Shown piece by piece: positions 42,136 through 52,992 of a stretch of DNA of 64,000 nt (the first letter of the stretch is position 1; each line of letters opens with the position of its first letter). Under the pieces are notes generated by a model. That model had not been told where the DNA came from and searched no databases. It was given only the letters and a program-made list of their open reading frames with translations. The stretch comes from Rhizopus arrhizus (taxonomy: Eukaryota > Mucoromycota > Mucoromycetes > Mucorales > Rhizopodaceae). The translations under genes and the position numbers were made by a program. Location: NCBI GenBank assembly GCA_024220505.1, contig JAKZZE010000008.1, forward strand, positions 682,001-746,000, given 5' to 3'.

Positions 42136-42624
42136 ATTCCGGACCGGATACTTGTCCTACATAAAATCTAATTATGGTAATCGATGCGTCCGAATTTTCC
42201 GGATCGAATGGTATAACTTTAATGACCGCCGCACGTAAATGCAGCTCGTAAATTGCATAATATCGATAAAAAACTACCTTTGACGGACTAAAAAAGAAGG
42301 ATTGTGTTCCCGCTTTTTGTTGCACAGAGGCATCCATTACCTCAAACGATGCAAATAATTTTTTTTCTTCTAACGATGGTATTTTCGAAGCAGTCACTGC
42401 ACCACCCGATGAGCTACGGGCATTCAAAGACGAAAAAACTATTTGGCTGACCGTCAAGTAAGGTTACGGCGTGATTGCAGACCGGATACTGCCCATATTT
42501 GAAACCTACATCCAATTATGGATCCATTTAATGATTCTTCACCAAACGATAATACATGTGAAGCGGTCACAATAGTATTCAGGAAGTATGAGCTTCCAAT
42601 CACTAAAACGCTGCATCGGTTAAG
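42136..42624. other. Unassigned block in the broken LINE
   Basis: This 490-bp block is less AT-rich than its surroundings. A plus-strand stretch at about 42331-42451 is open and reads like protein (EAVTAPPDELRAFKDEKTI), and a 123-codon ORF runs on minus (42086-42457); I cannot assign either. Two similar short segments, each containing gaccggatact and taattatgg, lie near 42140 and 42479. Confidence 0.35.
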
Positions 42625-42954
42625 TGTTCGAACTATAAAGTAGGGACAAAGAAGAATTAGCGAGACCGTGTGATAGTCCTAAAGTTGAATACTTTTACTA
42701 AAAAAAGATGTCAAGGCTATTTATATTAGTTGAGCAAGACCTGAGATTAGATGACAAAATAGTTACGACCGATATGATTTGACATGTATAAGAAAAATTT
42801 TATAAACTGATGTTAATAATCAACTGTTGAGATGAAAGTGAAACTTAGCTGTTTAGGGCAGTGATAATTATCAGGTTCTATTCTTATTCAAACTCATTTG
42901 TAAAGATTTATTCCAGAATAATAAGACTGTATCTTATTGACATGTCAAAGCATG
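42625..42954 (-). repeat. Diverged solo LTR of the El3 family
   Basis: From gaagaattagcgagaccg to gtcaaagcatga it matches the El3 LTR with scattered changes and different first bases. I could not find a clean duplication, and the terminal aca is absent, so the ends are uncertain. Confidence 0.65.
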
Positions 42955-43146
42955 AAAAATATTTTATTTGTTTTAATGCGTAAAAGATAAAAGCATACCA
43001 TAAAAAGTCAGCATATTAAAGAAAAATAATATAAAACATAAACTATTTTTAATCCAATAAAAACCACACAATATTTTTTTGATGATCAGAGAAGCCATTG
43101 GTTAAGTCTTTGTTGTATAATGATAATAATAATTTAGGAAAAGATA

Positions 43147-44783
43147 CAGTGGGTCAAAAAACTGCACCAACCTAACCTAATTTTTCGGAAATAAGAGCAC
43201 AGGTCTGTCAGTTTTACAGCAAACATTATGAAACTTGAACCAAACAAAGTTAATACTATTATGATTTATTGACAAAAATTTCAAAGTCAGACGCTGAGTA
43301 TACACTTAAAGCGAGCCCAGAAAAAAGCGGAGGTCGGTTGGTGCAGTTTTTTGACTTTCTTAAAATCGAGTGGAACCACCCTTTTCTGCTAATACTGCTT
43401 GTATTCTGTCGGGCATACTGTCTATATATTTGATACATTGTTCCTTAGTAAACGAATTCCATTCATTTTCAACTCTTTCCCACAGTTCATGGATGCTGGT
43501 CGCCCTATTATCATACATGCTCAGCTTTAACTTCAAATGATGCCATACATGTTCAATAGGATTAAGATCTGGACTTTGTGATGGCAAATCGTCAATGTAA
43601 ACCATGCAACTATCTTTCATCCATCGCGTTGTGGACTTTGATCGATGTTTAGGATCATTGTCGTGCTGAAATACCGATGTTTTCCAATTCAGACCATAGT
43701 ACTCCATGGTAACCTTCAGACTTGTAGCAAGAATTTCTTGATATAGCTCTGAATTCATGGTACCACCATAGACCTGACATGCGTATCCAGGTCCTGCGCT
43801 GGTTATACAACCCCATAACATGAGACCACCGCCTCCATGCTTCACAGTAACGTCGATATCATGGGGCTGTAAACGATCGCATTTTTTTTTCCAATAATAT
43901 TTGCAACCATCAGAGCCCCAAATGTTAATTTTGGTCTCATCAGAAAAGATCACACGTCGCCAACCATGTACTGTCCAATATTGATGCTTTTTGGCCCATG
44001 CCAATCGAGCCTTCTTGTGCTTTTCAGTCAATAATGACTTCTTCTTTTTGATCTCAGCATAAATTTCAACTGAATGTAAAACATTGATGGCCGATTGATA
44101 TGACATAGGGTGTCCAAGCTCCTCCAACTTCATCTGCACATCCTTGGCAGCCTTCAAATAACCCGTGAGTGCTTGTTCCTTGATGTATCGACGCATTGAT
44201 TCTGTCACAATGCTCGGTCTACCTCCACTTTTACGTATTCTATTATGCATCCACTTATTTGCATACCTATTAACGGTATTTCTATGCGCCCCAACTGGTT
44301 TCCCAATGACTGTAGGGTCAACGTTATTTTCTAATGGTGCTTTGACACTGTTTTGAACATCGGATGGAAGCGTTTTAGGCATTTCTACTGATGGATAGAC
44401 ACTGGCGATGTATGATGCGTTTGGGTAAAGTAGGAAAGAAAAAAAAGGAAAACAATTGCAAAAAAAGTTTATTTTAAGGTCCCCAGTGTGACTAGGTACT
44501 CCACAGACTAATTTAAATCTGCCGAAAAGGTCTCAGTCCGGGTATATCATATCAAACCCACTTTTATTTTAAAAGTCAAAAAACTGCACCAACCGACCTC
44601 CGCTTTTTTCTGGGCTCGCTTTAAGTGTATACTCAGCGTCTGACTTTGAAATTTTTGTCAATAAATCATAATAGTATTAACTTTGTTTGGTTCAAGTTTC
44701 ATAATGTTTGCTGTAAAACTGACAGACCTGTGCTCTTATTTCCGAAAAATTAGGTTAGGTTGGTGCAGTTTTTTGACCCACTG
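43147..44783 (-). mobile_element. T2: intact-looking Tc1-type transposon with 209-bp inverted repeats
   Basis: 1637 bp flanked by TA. The two ends (43147-43355 and 44575-44783) are inverted copies in which I found no mismatch. Each end itself begins with gtcaaaaaactgcaccaacc (from base 7) and closes with its inverse. The transposase is uninterrupted. It sits in the G-type LTR. The least decayed Tc1 copy in the window. Confidence 0.93.
43360..44382 (-). CDS. T2 transposase (Tc1/mariner, DD35E)
   Basis: 340 residues from ATG 44382. The N-terminus has a helix-turn-helix DNA-binding region (GAHRNTVNRYANKW near 31-44) and a GGRPS hook near 53. The catalytic triad is visible: Asp 148 (FSDETKINIWG), Asp 241 (QHDNDPKH), Glu 277 (PDLNPIEHVW), with 35 residues between the last two rather than the 34 usual in Tc1. 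The length is normal for the family. The stop lies 5 bp from the inner edge of the left inverted repeat. One difference from relatives is DDLPSQ where others have DWP or NWP. Catalyses TA-targeted cut-and-paste transposition (family knowledge); may be functional. Confidence 0.93.
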   Translation of the reverse strand: MPKTLPSDVQNSVKAPLENNVDPTVIGKPVGAHRNTVNRYANKWMHNRIRKSGGRPSIVTESMRRYIKEQALTGYLKAAKDVQMKLEELGHPMSYQSAINVLHSVEIYAEIKKKKSLLTEKHKKARLAWAKKHQYWTVHGWRRVIFSDETKINIWGSDGCKYYWKKKCDRLQPHDIDVTVKHGGGGLMLWGCITSAGPGYACQVYGGTMNSELYQEILATSLKVTMEYYGLNWKTSVFQHDNDPKHRSKSTTRWMKDSCMVYIDDLPSQSPDLNPIEHVWHHLKLKLSMYDNRATSIHELWERVENEWNSFTKEQCIKYIDSMPDRIQAVLAEKGGSTRF

Positions 44784-45454
44784 TAAAAACAAAGATCAAG
44801 AAACAGTTTGAGTGCCTTTTGAGGCTGATATTTATTTTAGCTTAAGTTAAAACAAAAATTATTCCAATTGAAGGCAAGTATTTATACCTTATTGAGTGAG
44901 TGGCTTGATATCTTCTATTGTAAGCGTTCTTCTAATATTCAGGTACTTTAGCAAGTGTCATCTATAATTATGATTATGAAAACTTTTCATTTGTTCTTTT
45001 GTATGTCTGTCATAGATTATCTTTTATTCTGGGAACTCCTCACTGATTTGAAAAACGTTATTTTACGCGTTATATCAATTATGTGAAAGATTAACAATAT
45101 TCCTGATATTGGATTGGATCTTGTTATTTTAGTTGATACTTCTTCTTATCAAAGAACTCTCATTAATACAAAACATATTCTTTTAGAATATGTTTAATTG
45201 GAATTGATTGTATGATCTTATTTAAATAAACTTATATTTTATTTTATTTAATTATGATCTTGTATTAAGACTTATATTTATGAATGCCAACTACGATCAG
45301 TTACTGTTCTACAACAAAAAGTACTGTACTTATTATCAATCTATGTATTAGAATGCTTTGCATTAATTTCCACTCTCGGATCCTGTCTGGGATAAACGGA
45401 CAGACGGTAACCGTACTACCGCATACATTGTCTGTGAGCCTATGTAGCTTTTTA

Positions 45455-47102
45455 CACTAGGTGAAAAAATAGGGACAACCTTTTCGAAAATTTCATTTCA
45501 TGCAGCATGTAGCATTAAGAGAAGGTCGCCTCATGACGCTAGCAATATGTTAAAACGAGGTTAATGTGTAGAGTATTTCATCAAAATATGATGAGCCAAC
45601 TATGGAAAATGAGGGAGTAATGCATGTATAATTGGTAGAATTTTAGATACTCCACAGCTCAGTTTTATACCATATTTCGTACTCTTCTAATTTGACCTAG
45701 AATATCAGCTACAATTAAAATGCAAACCAATTCTAATTTTAGCTATGCACATTCCTATAATTAATAATATAAAATGGGTGCTGCTTTCCTTCATTCATAC
45801 ATTCTTTTTTTTTTATTGTATTCATCTTACTTCCTGCGAAATTTCTCTTACTGATGCCTCGCGCTTTACCTCAAGACACGCAAGACAGCATCAAGTATGC
45901 ACTGATGAGCAATAGAATCCCAAAGGATATTGCTGGTGAACTTGATGTCCATCCCAAGACAGTTAGGAGATATAGAAACAAGCTATTTGGGCCAATGGTA
46001 CCCGCAACACGTGGTAGGCATACACTTGTGTCATCTGCTACGAAGGAATATATCAAGGTATTACTGATTGAAGGAGCCCCAAAGACAGCCAAGGATGTAC
46101 ATCGGATGCTCATACAACTTGAGTATTCTATGTCTTACCGTTCAGCAATAAACGTCCTTGTATCAATGGATTTTTATGCTAGGCGTAAAAAGAAGCAGCC
46201 TCTTTTAACTAATAACCACCGCAAGCAGAGGTTAGGATGGGCAAAAAAGTATCAAAGTTGGTGTATGCAATAGTGGCATCAAGTAGTGTTCTCCGATGAA
46301 ACGAAGATCAACATTTGGGATCTAACGGCTGCAGATACTATTGGACCCAGCCTGATGATGTCCTTCGTCCACACCACATAGATCTTTCAGTGAAGCATGG
46401 TGGCGGCAAATTGATCATGTGGGAATGTATAACCAGTGAGGGATCAGGATATGCGTGCCAGGTATACGATGGTACTATGGACTCCTTGGTGTACCAGCAT
46501 ATTCTTGGAACAACTTACATGGAAACGCTGAAGTACTATGGTATGAACAAGCGCACTATTTACTTTTAACAAGATAACGACCCAAAGCACAAGTCGAAAT
46601 CAACAATGTCATGGCTCCAACAAAACAAGGTCCAGTACATTAACGATTGGCCACCTAATAGTCCGGATCTGAATCCTATAGAGCATGTGTGGCATTTGCT
46701 GAAACTTAGGTTAAGCCTTTATGAACGAAAGGCCAGAAACATCGACGAGCTATGGGAACGAGTGGACTTTGAATGGAACAAGCTAGATAAAGATGTTTGT
46801 AGAAGTTACATTGACAGCATGCCTGATCGCATAGCAGCGGTAATCAAATCAAAAGGGAGATTTACTCGTTATTAAATAAATACTACCCATTTTATAATAT
46901 AACGATTATAAAATTATTGCAACTATTTCCTCTTTTCTGCCGCCATATGTTATCCTGATTAGTTTTATATGCGGGAAACGTAATACTCACTACCTAAGGT
47001 TACGCTCTATAGGCATGTCTTGGATGTCGTACGGAGTGGAGGAGAAAAAAAAAAAGTTAAAGATTATTTTAGGGTAGGTTGTCCCTATTTTTTCACCTAG
47101 TG
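45455..47102 (+). mobile_element. T6: Tc1-type transposon, M family
   Basis: 1648 bp with inverted ends of about 26 bp beginning cactaggtgaaaaaataggg and TA flanks. T4 at 60298 is a second copy. Confidence 0.93.
45854..46875 (+). pseudogene. T6 transposase, broken
   Basis: Reads as a full-length Tc1 transposase with three lesions: TAG at 46271-46273, a one-base loss near 46318 (relative to T4) in the INIWGSDG motif, and TAA at 46567-46569 in place of the codon before QDN. The rest keeps the helix-turn-helix (HPKTVRRYRNK), FSDETK, DNDPKHKSK and PDLNPIEHVW motifs with DD35E spacing. The last stop is also present in T4. Confidence 0.88.
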
Positions 47103-47221
47103 TAGACATAGTATAATTGAGGATAGATCGTAGTAGTAAGTGTCATAAAAACCTGATAGTAAAAAAACCTTCTTTAGGAAAAATTGTCTTAGGGAAAAAG
47201 ACGGTTAACTACTTAGACAGT

Positions 47222-50200
47222 TTAACGTCTTGATCTCTTGCTTCTACTGTGATGATCACGAGTAGGAACGGTACGTTTAGGTAGTCTTGCTTTCTTTGAG
47301 ACAGCAGTATTGTTACCTGCTTGACGACGAGCCCAATATGTTTCAATTGAAGATCGATCATCGAAGCTAGAAGTAGGTTCCCAAGTGTAATCTGTAGGAT
47401 CATCGTATCCTTTCCAATGAACAAGATACTGGTAATTACCTGGAGTTTCTTTGTGTTGTATAATTGCTTGAATCTCATAATGTTGGTCATCGATTGATTC
47501 TGCACTTTTATTACTGGGTAATGCAATAAATTTTAAGTGTGAGGTTGGTACATCTCTTGATAAGTGGTTATTTTGTTTATCAACTAATATGTAACTGCCA
47601 TTAGTTATCATTCCACTTATATAAAAAAGTCCTTCATAATGCGGATCAGTTTTGTTTTCCTTGTTCACATTTTTAATCATAACTTCATTATGGAGTGGAA
47701 ACGGTGTGTGAACGATTTTGTTTGTTTTCATAAAATATGCATCGTCTACATCCTGAGTTTCTTTAATGCGTTTAGCCAGAGCAGGGATAACAACTTCGGT
47801 AGCATATTTAAGTCTGTTTTCTATTGCTTTAGAATCTACAGCATCACTTCTAAGAGTGGGTTTAATATGATAATAATCTTTCATATCATTTGGTACTTTA
47901 TTGAAGATTACTGTATATGGTCTACTCTTATGAAGTCTGGAGTATTTCAGATTCATAGCATATTGGGTTGCAGGTACATATAGATCCCAATCTTCTTTTC
48001 TTCCTTGTAACTGTTTAACGATAGTCTTTTTAGCAATTCCTACAAATGCTTCATTGACTGAGTTACCAAAGGGATTAAAAGGGTTAGACACTCTCTTATC
48101 GATACCACTGTTATTAATAAGTTCAGTAACGATGGTGGCAGTAAACTCTTTTCCGTTATCACTAGCGATGACCTTAGGCCAGCCGAAAGTACAGAAGATA
48201 TCAACAAGCTGTTTGGCAATAGTAAGAGCTTGTTTATCAGGAATGGCTTTCAAGATAGTAAAGCGAGAAAATAAATCAACCATGACAAGAAGGAAATTAT
48301 TTCCGCTCGTAGATGTTATATTAAAAGTGCCGAGGTCCATAACCCAATGATCTAGAGGTCCGTCAGGTAGGATACTTCTAGGGGGATGATAACCTGTTTT
48401 GGCAATGTTAAACATTTTGCACTCATGACACTTGGATATGACATCCTGAATATCTTGACGTAAATTAGTCCAATGGAGATTATCACCATGAATGGTTTGT
48501 TCTATGGCTTTAATTCCGTAATGACCTAATAAGTGAGCCTTTAATATTATATCTTTTCTTTCCTCAGGAGGAGGTGTGATATAATCTTCATATTGCAAAG
48601 CGCGATGCAATAAGGGTTTTGATGATGATGATGATGTTGCAGAAGTGACTGCATATGTTTGTGTTTCATAACTTTTAGATTTTTCTTTAAAAGTTGGTTT
48701 TCTTTTTTCTTTTTCTTTACCACGGATATTGTAGATGGCAACATTGTTGACATTGTTACCCCCCTCCAGTTTATTGTCATCTGGGAATAAACGACTAAGT
48801 GCGTCTGGGATAATATTCTTAATGCCAGGACAATGAACAATATCAAATGAATATTCGAAAATTGTTTCAAACCAAACAAGCATGGCAGCATTTGGAACAA
48901 CTTGCTTCTTGATATAAATCAAGGCTTTATGATCAGTTGTCAAGGTAAAATGACGGTTGTATAACCATTTATTATATCTCTCAAACATGAATACAATCGC
49001 TAACAACTCTCGTTTGTTTGTATGATAACGACGTTCGGTAGGAGAAAGAGATCTTGCAGCAAATGCGTTATACTTAATGTCTTGGTCGATGACTTGATAA
49101 ACGACACCGCCGATACCATAAGCACTAGCATCTGTTGCAACGTAGAATGGGTACTTAAGGTCAGGAATGTGAATGACTGGGGCATTCACTAAGGCATCCT
49201 TAATGTTACGAAAACTGCATTCATGGGTTTCATTCCAAATTCCTTTCAAAGAATTAAGAGATCGCAACCGGTCAAGTGGAGCAGTCAAGCGAGAAAACAT
49301 TGGTAAACTATTACGGAAATAGTTTGCAAACCCAAGAAAACTCATGACTTGTCTACCAGTTTTAGGTGTGGGCCAAGAATGTATATTTGTCAGTTTACGT
49401 TGATCAGGGATTAGAGAACCATTGTTACCAATAGTCCATCCGAGAATATTTACACAACTTTGTGCAAAATGCGTCTTTTCAACATTAATAATTAAATTTG
49501 CAGCAGTAAGACGTTTCAACACTTCACGGACATATTCAATATGTTGATTCATGTCACCAGAGCTGAAGACACATAGATCATCAATATAGAGTGCAGTGTA
49601 AGGAAGATCTGCGAACAAATTTGTAAGAACACGCTGTACAATGTTACCGGTACTTGTCAAGCCAAAAGGACAATGACGAAATTGATACTGCATACCAGTA
49701 AATGGATGAGTAAATGCGGTTTTGGGTCTATCAGATTCTTGGATAAGAAAACGATGAAAGCATGCTCGTATGTCGAAGGTAGTGAATATAGTAGCAGAAC
49801 CCATACGTTGATGAAGATCGCTGATTAGAGGTAAAGGCATTCTATCAACATTCTTTACAAGTTGGTTAAGCAGACGTGGATCAATAACTGCTCTTTTCTT
49901 AGTGTATAATCCGTTGACGTCCTTTTTTCCAGCAAGAAAAATAGGGTTATTGAAGCGAGTATTGGAAGGAGCAGGTTCAATGACACAATCATCCAACCAA
50001 GTTTGAATTTGGTCTTCCATGATCTTTCTATTAGCAATAGCAATATCGGGTTGTCTTCGATAAGCAAAGGCATTGGGTTCAGTATCAAGAGTGATGATAG
50101 CACCAGGTAAATTACAATGAGAAGACATGGGGATACTCGTATTAGCATCTAACAAAGGTTGAATAGTGCTCATCAAACGTTGTCTTTCCTGCATAGTGCC

Positions 50201-50551
50201 AACAGGAGTTTCATTTGGCTTATAATCATCAGGGTTAACTAGATCAGGTATTTTAGGAATATTAGAATTTAACCAAGAAGTGGCTAATCCTGTTAAACCT
50301 ATTCTTAGTTTAGGCAAAATGTCAAGTCCTAAACAAATGGGAACATCACTGCTAAAATCAAACACTTCAAATTCATATGACAAACGGATTTGGTTATAAT
50401 AAACAGTAAGATTTATTATGCCTAACCGGCTTACAGTACTTGAACTATTATGTCCTAATTTGATCGATCCTGGATTAGGTGTTGGAACTAAACCAAGTGT
50501 CGAACAGAACGAAGGAGACACACACGAGAAAGACGAACCGGTATCAATCAT
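47222..50551 (-). CDS. El4 Pol: protease, RT, RNase H, integrase, chromodomain
   Basis: 1109 codons from ATG 50551, which sits only two codons before the protease aspartate. Translation therefore probably comes by read-through from Gag, which ends with an in-frame TAG at 50570-50572. Protease IDTGS is at about residue 3, RT YIDDL near 325, RNase H TDAS near 472, integrase HHCC near 673-710, then D, SDNG and the NEA glutamate near 833, and a chromodomain (YLVHWKGY...YTWEP) near 1023-1067. The ORF is intact although gag and the LTRs are broken, so the enzyme might still act in trans if expressed (inference). Confidence 0.9.
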   Translation of the reverse strand: MIDTGSSFSCVSPSFCSTLGLVPTPNPGSIKLGHNSSSTVSRLGIINLTVYYNQIRLSYEFEVFDFSSDVPICLGLDILPKLRIGLTGLATSWLNSNIPKIPDLVNPDDYKPNETPVGTMQERQRLMSTIQPLLDANTSIPMSSHCNLPGAIITLDTEPNAFAYRRQPDIAIANRKIMEDQIQTWLDDCVIEPAPSNTRFNNPIFLAGKKDVNGLYTKKRAVIDPRLLNQLVKNVDRMPLPLISDLHQRMGSATIFTTFDIRACFHRFLIQESDRPKTAFTHPFTGMQYQFRHCPFGLTSTGNIVQRVLTNLFADLPYTALYIDDLCVFSSGDMNQHIEYVREVLKRLTAANLIINVEKTHFAQSCVNILGWTIGNNGSLIPDQRKLTNIHSWPTPKTGRQVMSFLGFANYFRNSLPMFSRLTAPLDRLRSLNSLKGIWNETHECSFRNIKDALVNAPVIHIPDLKYPFYVATDASAYGIGGVVYQVIDQDIKYNAFAARSLSPTERRYHTNKRELLAIVFMFERYNKWLYNRHFTLTTDHKALIYIKKQVVPNAAMLVWFETIFEYSFDIVHCPGIKNIIPDALSRLFPDDNKLEGGNNVNNVAIYNIRGKEKEKRKPTFKEKSKSYETQTYAVTSATSSSSSKPLLHRALQYEDYITPPPEERKDIILKAHLLGHYGIKAIEQTIHGDNLHWTNLRQDIQDVISKCHECKMFNIAKTGYHPPRSILPDGPLDHWVMDLGTFNITSTSGNNFLLVMVDLFSRFTILKAIPDKQALTIAKQLVDIFCTFGWPKVIASDNGKEFTATIVTELINNSGIDKRVSNPFNPFGNSVNEAFVGIAKKTIVKQLQGRKEDWDLYVPATQYAMNLKYSRLHKSRPYTVIFNKVPNDMKDYYHIKPTLRSDAVDSKAIENRLKYATEVVIPALAKRIKETQDVDDAYFMKTNKIVHTPFPLHNEVMIKNVNKENKTDPHYEGLFYISGMITNGSYILVDKQNNHLSRDVPTSHLKFIALPSNKSAESIDDQHYEIQAIIQHKETPGNYQYLVHWKGYDDPTDYTWEPTSSFDDRSSIETYWARRQAGNNTAVSKKARLPKRTVPTRDHHSRSKRSRR

Positions 50552-50569
50552 GGCCCATGTTTTGATGTG

Positions 50570-52850
50570 CTAGGCCTGAGCAGCTTCAGCCACAGTAAGG
50601 GCTTCCGCAACATCAATGTCCATATCATCCGACGAATCGGGAACAGGAACAACGGGACCAGCAGCATCAGTCTTGCGACCGGGAGAAGCATCACTACTAC
50701 TCGAAGCAGCAGTGGCAGAAGGACCAACAGAAACATCGTTACCAGAAGAGGCAACGGAAGACAAGGAAGAAGCAGGGGATCGACTCATTGCTCGGAACAT
50801 GTGAGAAGATCCGGCAGAATCGTCAGCCAAGGAACCGGTTGAACGGCCCTTTCCTTTGCATCGGTGACCAGGACGCCAGTTGTCAGCACCACAAGAGCGG
50901 CACGGACGTCCCAAACCGGAAGGTTGGTTTCTTGGATTCCACAGAGAGGCAGCAGAACCAGAGGAGACATCATCTTGGGCTGAACCCGAAGAAGGAGAAG
51001 AAGAGGAAGCTTTCTTCATAGCACGACATTCATCGTTGCTATGGTTGTTGGTCTTGTGGAAGCTGCAATACTTCCTAGAAACCTTTGGATAAGGTGAAGC
51101 ACGAACAGCAGAACCAGAGACAAAAGCAGAAGATCTCTTCCGACCAGAAGAAGAAGAGTCATTGACCATCGAAGGGCCAGCAGAAGTGTGAGCAGCGTTA
51201 GCCACTTTACGAACTTTGTACAGCGAATGGTACAAAGTCTTGGCCAACTTGACAACGTAGTCGACCGATTCTTTTTCCGCGTCCGTACAATTGGCTAAGG
51301 ACACGACCACCTTCTTGTAGATGTCGGCCTGAAGACCGATCAAAAAGCAACGAGTCAAGACACAGCGATCTTGGATCTGTGCCAAGCGACGGAGATTGTT
51401 GAAACGTTCAACGTACTGGTCAACAGTTTCAGCAGCAGTCATGGAGATGCGTAACAACTCCGTTGTAGACGTGGCTTTTTCTTCAGCCGATCCAACACCA
51501 TAATGACTAGTAAAAGCCTTTTTGAATTGACTCCACGTATGGACATCCTCTTTTTCTTGGTACTCATCAAGCCAAGTACGTTGACTCGATGACAAGCAAG
51601 GAGGGAGAAGACGAAGCCAATGCTGATCAAGATCAAGACCATGTGCGAACATTACGTCCTGAAATTTTTTCAAGCAGTGCTTGACATCCACAGAGACAGG
51701 GGCAGATGGGTCAAAGACCGCACCCTTCCACTGCATGAGGGGTAGGTTTGGAGGTACAACATTCAAGGCTGCAGGAGCAACCTTAGGTGAACCAGTCCAA
51801 GCGGTGGGAACAGCATGGTTCATGGCTCGCTGGAGGAGGTCTCTAGTATTGTTTAGGAAAGGGGAGTTTTAGGTAAATATAATATAGCAATCAAAGATAA
51901 AGAAATACTGTTAGAACTTGGTATCTCTTTATTAAGTTAAGATAACTGTTTTATGATAAAAAAATTCTACATGTAAAAAGTGAGAGTATTTATAGACATG
52001 ATACGGATAAAGAATTAGGACAGATTTATAATCAACTTGACAGAGTAGATGATTACTATTTCTAATTATTAGTTTAGCCTGTTCCTAGCTTGTATTGTCA
52101 ATTATGCTATTGGGATGGTTTCAGATATAACTATTTAAGGAGACGGTACGGATGAATATAAAGACTTTTAGTTCCGTGATTGGATATCATTGTTAACAAT
52201 AATATCTCAGTCAGGATAAATGTTTTCATGACTAATGATGATCCGGTAAGTGATCGTCATTCCTTATTCAACATGCTCATACTATCACTAAACTATATTA
52301 CAACCATGTCATCTTATTTGACTATGTGAAGTTAATATGAATAAAGCTTAATATAAAAATCTAATCAAAGTATTTTATTGATCTGTGTTGGGAATAATGT
52401 TATAAATGATTTCAAGTTATGTCAACATATTATTCAGGATCATATTTGATTCCTTTTACTGAAATAAAGTGACTATAATCTTATGTATCCTTAACAAGTA
52501 TGAACTAGTCTCTCCAGATCCTTAGAGCAGGCTTCGTACTTAGCACGCACCATGTTGTCTTCCTCTGACTCAGGAGTTGTGGAAAGGAGACGAACAGACA
52601 AGTTAAGGATAACCTGGGTGGCACCGATGATGGTGGAATCCAACTCCTCAATAGAAGAGTGGATGGATGGAGCTGCGATTCTAGGTTCAAGAGAACCAGA
52701 TGAAACTGCGGAAGTGGTCATTCCAGAGGATTCTGCCTCTGAAGATAAGGTAGAAACATCTGACATACGACAAGCGTTATCAGGATAAGTTTTGGCGTTA
52801 CTACTGGAAGAACCAGCAGCAGCAGAGCTAAAGTCATTTGTGTTTGACAT
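50570..52850 (-). pseudogene. El4 Gag, split by K2 and frameshifted
   Basis: The N-terminal part (from ATG 52850 to 52497) is Ser-rich. The rest (51850 to 50570) includes a capsid-like core (WLDEYQEKEDVHTWSQFKKA) and two zinc-knuckle-like motifs, CX2HX4HX4C and CX2CX8HXC, then a Ser/Asp-rich tail. K2 separates them, and removing K2 plus one duplication leaves the two parts in different frames, so there is a further small indel near the junction. Gag ends in TAG, in frame with Pol, with the protease aspartate nine codons on. Confidence 0.85.
51851..52496 (+). repeat. Solo K-type LTR 'K2' inside El4 gag
   Basis: 646 bp from tgtttaggaaagg to ccttaaca with the 5-bp duplication agtat (51846-51850, 52497-52501). 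Confidence 0.92.
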
Positions 52851-52896
52851 ATTGGTAAGGTAGGTAGTAATAATAAAAAAGGGTTGTTTTAAAAAT

Positions 52897-52925
52897 AAAG
52901 TCAAGAAAGAATTCACAAAAAAAAA
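52897..52925 (-). promoter_or_regulatory. El4 primer-binding region, without a TGG start
   Basis: On minus the LTR is followed by a run of nine T, then gtgaattctttcttgac. The T run and gaattct match El1 and El3. Confidence 0.4.
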
Positions 52926-52992
52926 TGTTTTGCCAAGTATTAAAATAAGAGACAAAAACTAAAAAAGACAATAGTTGTGAAACTAAAGATTA

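Larger units (their letters stand above)
43111..45316 (-). repeat. G-type LTR, split by T2
   Basis: From tgttgtataatg to gttctacaaca, about 567 bp without T2. The minus-strand start (tgttgtagaacag, ctgatc) matches the start of the G-type LTR at 59494, so this copy is on minus. The flanks (gtctt and aaaag) do not match, so it is not a simple solo LTR. Bases 42955-43110 to its left are AT-rich and unassigned. Confidence 0.65.
45317..47221. other. Unassigned sequence around T6, downstream of El4 pol
   Basis: 45317-45454 and 47103-47221 join when T6 is removed, giving about 255 bp. It may be the start of El4's 3' untranslated region, but I see no polypurine tract and no matching El4 LTR. Confidence 0.4.

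Noticed and set aside
43111..45316. G-type LTR as the 3' LTR of El4
   Set aside because: Right orientation and side, but it does not match El4's 5' (J-type) LTR and no polypurine tract precedes it.
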